40,426 nucleotides of DNA from JAISGQ01 sp045604965. GTDB lineage: Bacteria; Bacillota; Clostridia; Oscillospirales; Acutalibacteraceae. Position 1 is the first letter of the stretch, and each line of letters starts with the position of its first letter. The notes under the pieces are model-generated. The model did no database searches. It was given only the letters and a program-made list of their open reading frames with translations, and was not told the DNA's origin. A program made the position numbers and the translations under genes. The DNA is taken from the NCBI GenBank assembly GCA_045604965.1, contig JAZUPB010000029.1, positions 1-40,426 on the forward strand, written 5' to 3'. Below, piece after piece: positions 38,098 through 40,426 of this stretch.

Positions 38098-39756
38098 ATG
38101 AAAAAAGAAATATCAAATTTGAAAAAAAATCAGAAAATAGAGCTTTCTATTTCGGGAATGACCGCAGAGGGAAGCGGCGTCGGAAAATATGACGGTATGG
38201 CCGTTTTTGTCCCTATGACCGCGATAGGAGATACAATAGAGTGCACAATAGTGAAAACAGGCAAAAGCTTTTGCTTTGGAAAGTGCGATAAGGTTATAGT
38301 GCCGGCAGAAAGCAGAATAGAGCCGGATTGCCCTCAGTACAGAAAATGCGGAGGTTGTGTTTTCAGGCATATCTCCTATGAAGAGGAAATAGAGGTAAAA
38401 CGCCGTCGGGTAAATGATGCAGTACAGAGAATAGGCGGATTTGAGATAGAATGCGAAGAGATACTCGGAGCAGAAAACCCCGATAGATACAGGAACAAGG
38501 CACAGCTCCCCTGCAGAGCAGATCCTTCGGGTCGTCTGCAGCTGGGATTCTTTGCATCGCGCAGTCACCGTCTTATTGAGTGTACGGACTGCCTGCTCCA
38601 GCCTGAGGAATTTGCAAAAATAGAAGCGGCTTTCAAACGCTTTGTTGATGAGACAAAGACGGAAATATATAACGAAACAACTCACAAGGGAAGAGTGCGC
38701 CATTTATATCTTCGTTCTTCCGCGTTGACAGGGGAAATAATGGTGTGCATTGTGGTTAACGGCAACGGACTGCATTATGAAGATCTGCTTGTGCAGATGC
38801 TCAGAGAAGCAAGTGACAGAATAAGCGGAATCATTATAAACCGCAATACAGAAAAGACCAATGTTATTACGGGAAGAAAATGCCGTGTTGTGTGGGGGAA
38901 TGAGTACATTACAGAAAGACTCTGCGGAGTTGATTTCAGAATATCGCCCCTTTCATTCCTTCAGGTAAACCCCGTACAGGCGGAGAGGCTTTACAAAAGA
39001 GCGGCAGAATATGCAGGGCTGACAGGGCAGGAGACAGTACTTGATATGTATTGCGGAGCAGGAACAATAGGTCTGACTATGGCAAAGCACGCCAAGCATA
39101 TAATCGGCGCTGAGGTTGTTCCTGAAGCGGTAAAGGACGCACAGATGAATGCAGAAGCAAACGGCATAAACAATGCACGTTTCATTGAGGGTGACGCGTC
39201 TGCAGCGGCAGATAAGCTGAAGGCTGAAGGTGTAAAACCTGACGTGGTTGTTCTCGATCCTCCGAGAAAGGGCTGCGACCTGTCTCTGATAAATACCATA
39301 AGCGGAATGGATCCGAAGAGAGTAGTGTATGTTTCCTGCGATCCAGCCACACTTGCAAGAGATATGAAGCTTTTCGCAGAAAGGGGATACAAGCCTAAAA
39401 AGCTCACTGCGGTGGATATGTTCCCGAGAACCGCACACGTTGAGACGGTTGTTCTTTTGTCCAGAAAAACTCCCGATGACGTAATAGATATCGACCTAGA
39501 GTTGGACGAGCTTGATATTACCTCTGCCGAGTCAAAAGCAACCTATCAGGAAATCAAGGATTATGTGCTGGAGAAATTCGGGTTAAAGGTAACCTCACTT
39601 AACATTTCTCAGGTAAAGCGTAAGCTGGGGCTCAATGTTGGGGAATGTTATAATAAGCCGAAATCCAATAATCCAAAAGTGCCGAACTGTCCTAAAGAAA
39701 AGGAAGATGCAATCGTTGCAGCGCTGAAGCATTTTGGAATGGTGGATTTAAAGTGA
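38098..39756 (+). CDS. rlmCD: 23S rRNA (uracil-5-)-methyltransferase, RlmCD/RumA family, with C-terminal extension
   Basis: The product is 552 aa. A TRAM domain (about 8-66) is followed by the iron-sulfur cysteines (C78, C84, C87 in CPQYRKCGGC and C165 in CTDC), then the S-adenosylmethionine domain: YCGAGTIGL, GAEVVPEAV, VVLDPPRKGC and the nucleophile Cys in YVSCDPATLARD. It methylates U747/U1939-type uracils of 23S rRNA. Residues 468-552 are an added domain with SAESKATYQEIKDYVLEKFG and NVGECYNKPKSNNPKVPNCP, seen on several Clostridia methyltransferases. No function for the extension is known to me. Monocistronic, with a 16-base terminator. Confidence 0.93.
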   Translation: MKKEISNLKKNQKIELSISGMTAEGSGVGKYDGMAVFVPMTAIGDTIECTIVKTGKSFCFGKCDKVIVPAESRIEPDCPQYRKCGGCVFRHISYEEEIEVKRRRVNDAVQRIGGFEIECEEILGAENPDRYRNKAQLPCRADPSGRLQLGFFASRSHRLIECTDCLLQPEEFAKIEAAFKRFVDETKTEIYNETTHKGRVRHLYLRSSALTGEIMVCIVVNGNGLHYEDLLVQMLREASDRISGIIINRNTEKTNVITGRKCRVVWGNEYITERLCGVDFRISPLSFLQVNPVQAERLYKRAAEYAGLTGQETVLDMYCGAGTIGLTMAKHAKHIIGAEVVPEAVKDAQMNAEANGINNARFIEGDASAAADKLKAEGVKPDVVVLDPPRKGCDLSLINTISGMDPKRVVYVSCDPATLARDMKLFAERGYKPKKLTAVDMFPRTAHVETVVLLSRKTPDDVIDIDLELDELDITSAESKATYQEIKDYVLEKFGLKVTSLNISQVKRKLGLNVGECYNKPKSNNPKVPNCPKEKEDAIVAALKHFGMVDLK

Positions 39757-39764
39757 TATATTAT

Positions 39765-39804
39765 ACAAGAAAAACCGCCTATTAATTTAGGCGGTTTTTC
39801 TTGT
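39765..39804 (+). terminator. Terminator of rlmCD
   Basis: Sixteen-base perfect arms (39765-39780, 39789-39804) with an 8-base loop and a T-run in the right arm; the matching A-run lets it act on the other strand. Confidence 0.92.
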
Positions 39805-39821
39805 GCTATGGGGATATATGC

Positions 39822-39964
39822 GATGATAAGGTACAATAAATTGCGCAAATTCAAAAAAGACATAAAAATAGACATGGTTTGCAGGCTCTGGTAGAATGAA
39901 GTTGCGACACAAACATTCGAAAGGAGCACAAACCATGTCCGAGAAAATTGTACACCTGAACGAG
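39822..39964. repeat. Inverted repeat, left arm (IS256-type left end)
   Basis: Contains terminal sequence, promoter region, ribosome site (AAAGGAG) and the first ten codons of the transposase. It matches the complement of 40277-40418 with a few differences and small gaps near 39850-39865. Confidence 0.9.
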
Positions 39965-40216
39965 GAAGTAATCAAGAGTCAAATCAGCGAATTAGTCAGA
40001 GGCAGTGTCGAGGAAACACTTAATGAGCTACTTGAGAAAGAGGCTGAATCTCTGACTCAGGCAGCTCGATATGAGCGCAATGAAAGCCGCCAGGGATACC
40101 GCAGCGGCCATTACGACCGTAAACTCACCACAACCTCTGGAGATGTAACGCTGCATATGCCGAGGTTGAAAGGAATTTCCTTTGAAACGGCGAAGTCGGA
40201 GGCCAAGCGGTCTTAG
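39935..40216 (+). pseudogene. Truncated IS256/Mutator-type transposase
   Basis: The N-terminal 83 codons of an IS256-family transposase from the ATG at 39935: MSEKIVHLNEEVIKSQISEL, RGSVEETLNELLEKEAESLT, ARYERNESRQGYRSGHYDRK and GDVTLHMPRLKGISFETA. After ETA the sequence diverges to KSEAKRS and a TAG at 40214. The full protein is about 400 aa, so the DDE catalytic part is missing. A second start of the same gene lies inverted in the right arm (its ATG would be at about 40304-40306 on the minus strand) and stops after about 16 codons. Confidence 0.9.
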
Positions 40217-40277
40217 CAAGACAATGTCATAAATCAACTCCTTGGCTCACAGAACGACATGGCTACGATCCGACTTC
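40192..40277. repeat. 86-base insert bounded by GAAGTCGGA/TCCGACTTC
   Basis: The core of the element contains a segment flanked by 9-base inverted repeats (40192-40200, 40269-40277) with nested GCCAAG/CTTGGC and a GTCTT-AGC-AAGAC hairpin (about 40210-40222). It does not resemble transposase sequence and could form a multi-part hairpin. Confidence 0.55.
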
Positions 40278-40418
40278 TCGTTCAGGTGTACAATTTTCTC
40301 GGACATGGTTTGTGCTCCTTTCGAATGTTTGTCTCGCAACTTCATTCTACCAGAGCCTGCAAACCATGTCTATTTTTTGCCTTTTTAGAATTTGCGCAAT
40401 TTATTGTACCTTATCGTC
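40277..40418. repeat. Inverted repeat, right arm (IS256-type left end)
   Basis: Complement of 39822-39964, running from the terminal sequence at 40418 to the tenth transposase codon at about 40277. Confidence 0.9.
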
Positions 40419-40426
40419 AAGAGTGT

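Larger units (their letters stand above)
39822..40418. mobile_element. Palindromic IS256-family derivative (two left ends facing inward)
   Basis: Two near-identical inverted copies of an IS256-type left end (39822-39964 and 40277-40418, about 142 bases each) flank a 312-base core with 83 codons of transposase and an unrelated 86-base insert. It cannot encode a working transposase. About 8 bases of right flank are in the window. Confidence 0.8.

Noticed and set aside
38113..39438. Minus-strand open frames opposite rlmCD
   Set aside because: Shadows of a strongly supported gene.

Overview
The window looks like a chromosome segment of a gut or rumen Bacillota bacterium of the Ruminococcus/Oscillospiraceae type. 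This is inferred from the gene families: two lipoprotein GH5 glucanases, a TnpV/DUF6809/tyrosine-integrase module, an IS256-type transposase, a 23S rRNA methyltransferase with a Clostridia-type C-terminal extension, AT-leaning intergenic DNA, AGGAGG-type ribosome sites and sigma-A promoters. No tRNA, rRNA or CRISPR array was seen. Family names come from recognising motifs by eye; no database was searched.

Layout. (1) About 1-8,270: the right part of an integrative element whose left end lies outside the window. It holds a small DNA-binding-like protein with a repeated palindrome, a sigma-region-4-like HTH protein, a secreted two-gene cargo (a membrane-anchored protein and a 1,009-aa exported protein), TnpV, two small accessory ORFs, a tyrosine integrase and a second TnpV-like ORF. 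(2) 8,400-11,600: a decayed LprI-like gene tail, a lipoprotein GH5 glucanase with an inserted beta-rich domain, an intact LprI-like lipoprotein and a small hypothetical. (3) 11,746-14,435: a TetR regulator, FAD oxidoreductase and Nudix operon with a clear promoter and operator. (4) 14,600-19,250: a degenerate-GGDEF/EAL phosphodiesterase, then DUF1349, alpha/beta hydrolase, DUF1653 and DUF3916 genes. (5) 19,300-24,450: a second GH5 glucanase, a PadR/membrane-protein pair, a TetR/hydrolase pair, free-methionine sulfoxide reductase and a hypothetical. (6) 24,447-30,085, minus strand: an XRE-like HTH protein and Ser/Thr kinase pair, then a consensus promoter, a structured non-coding RNA, a 407-aa reverse transcriptase and galE. 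(7) 30,176-36,132: a lipoprotein, a GT2-GtrA glycosyltransferase and a five-gene envelope operon. (8) 36,139-40,426: an L,D-transpeptidase, the rRNA methyltransferase and a palindromic remnant of an IS256-family element at the right edge.

The main candidate for an undescribed system is the reverse transcriptase at 25,459-26,682. Immediately upstream of it is a short RNA locus closed by a perfect 16-bp inverted repeat (26,694-26,709 and 26,809-26,824). A promoter with perfect -35 and -10 hexamers and a 17-bp spacer drives that RNA. The layout resembles retrons and defence-associated reverse transcriptases that copy an adjacent ncRNA, but the hallmark retron motifs were not found in the protein, and it is neither a DGR nor a group II intron by the motifs visible. 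Its position next to an XRE/kinase pair may matter or may be chance.

Several regulators carry inverted repeats lying on their own promoters, so autoregulation is a recurring and readable theme.
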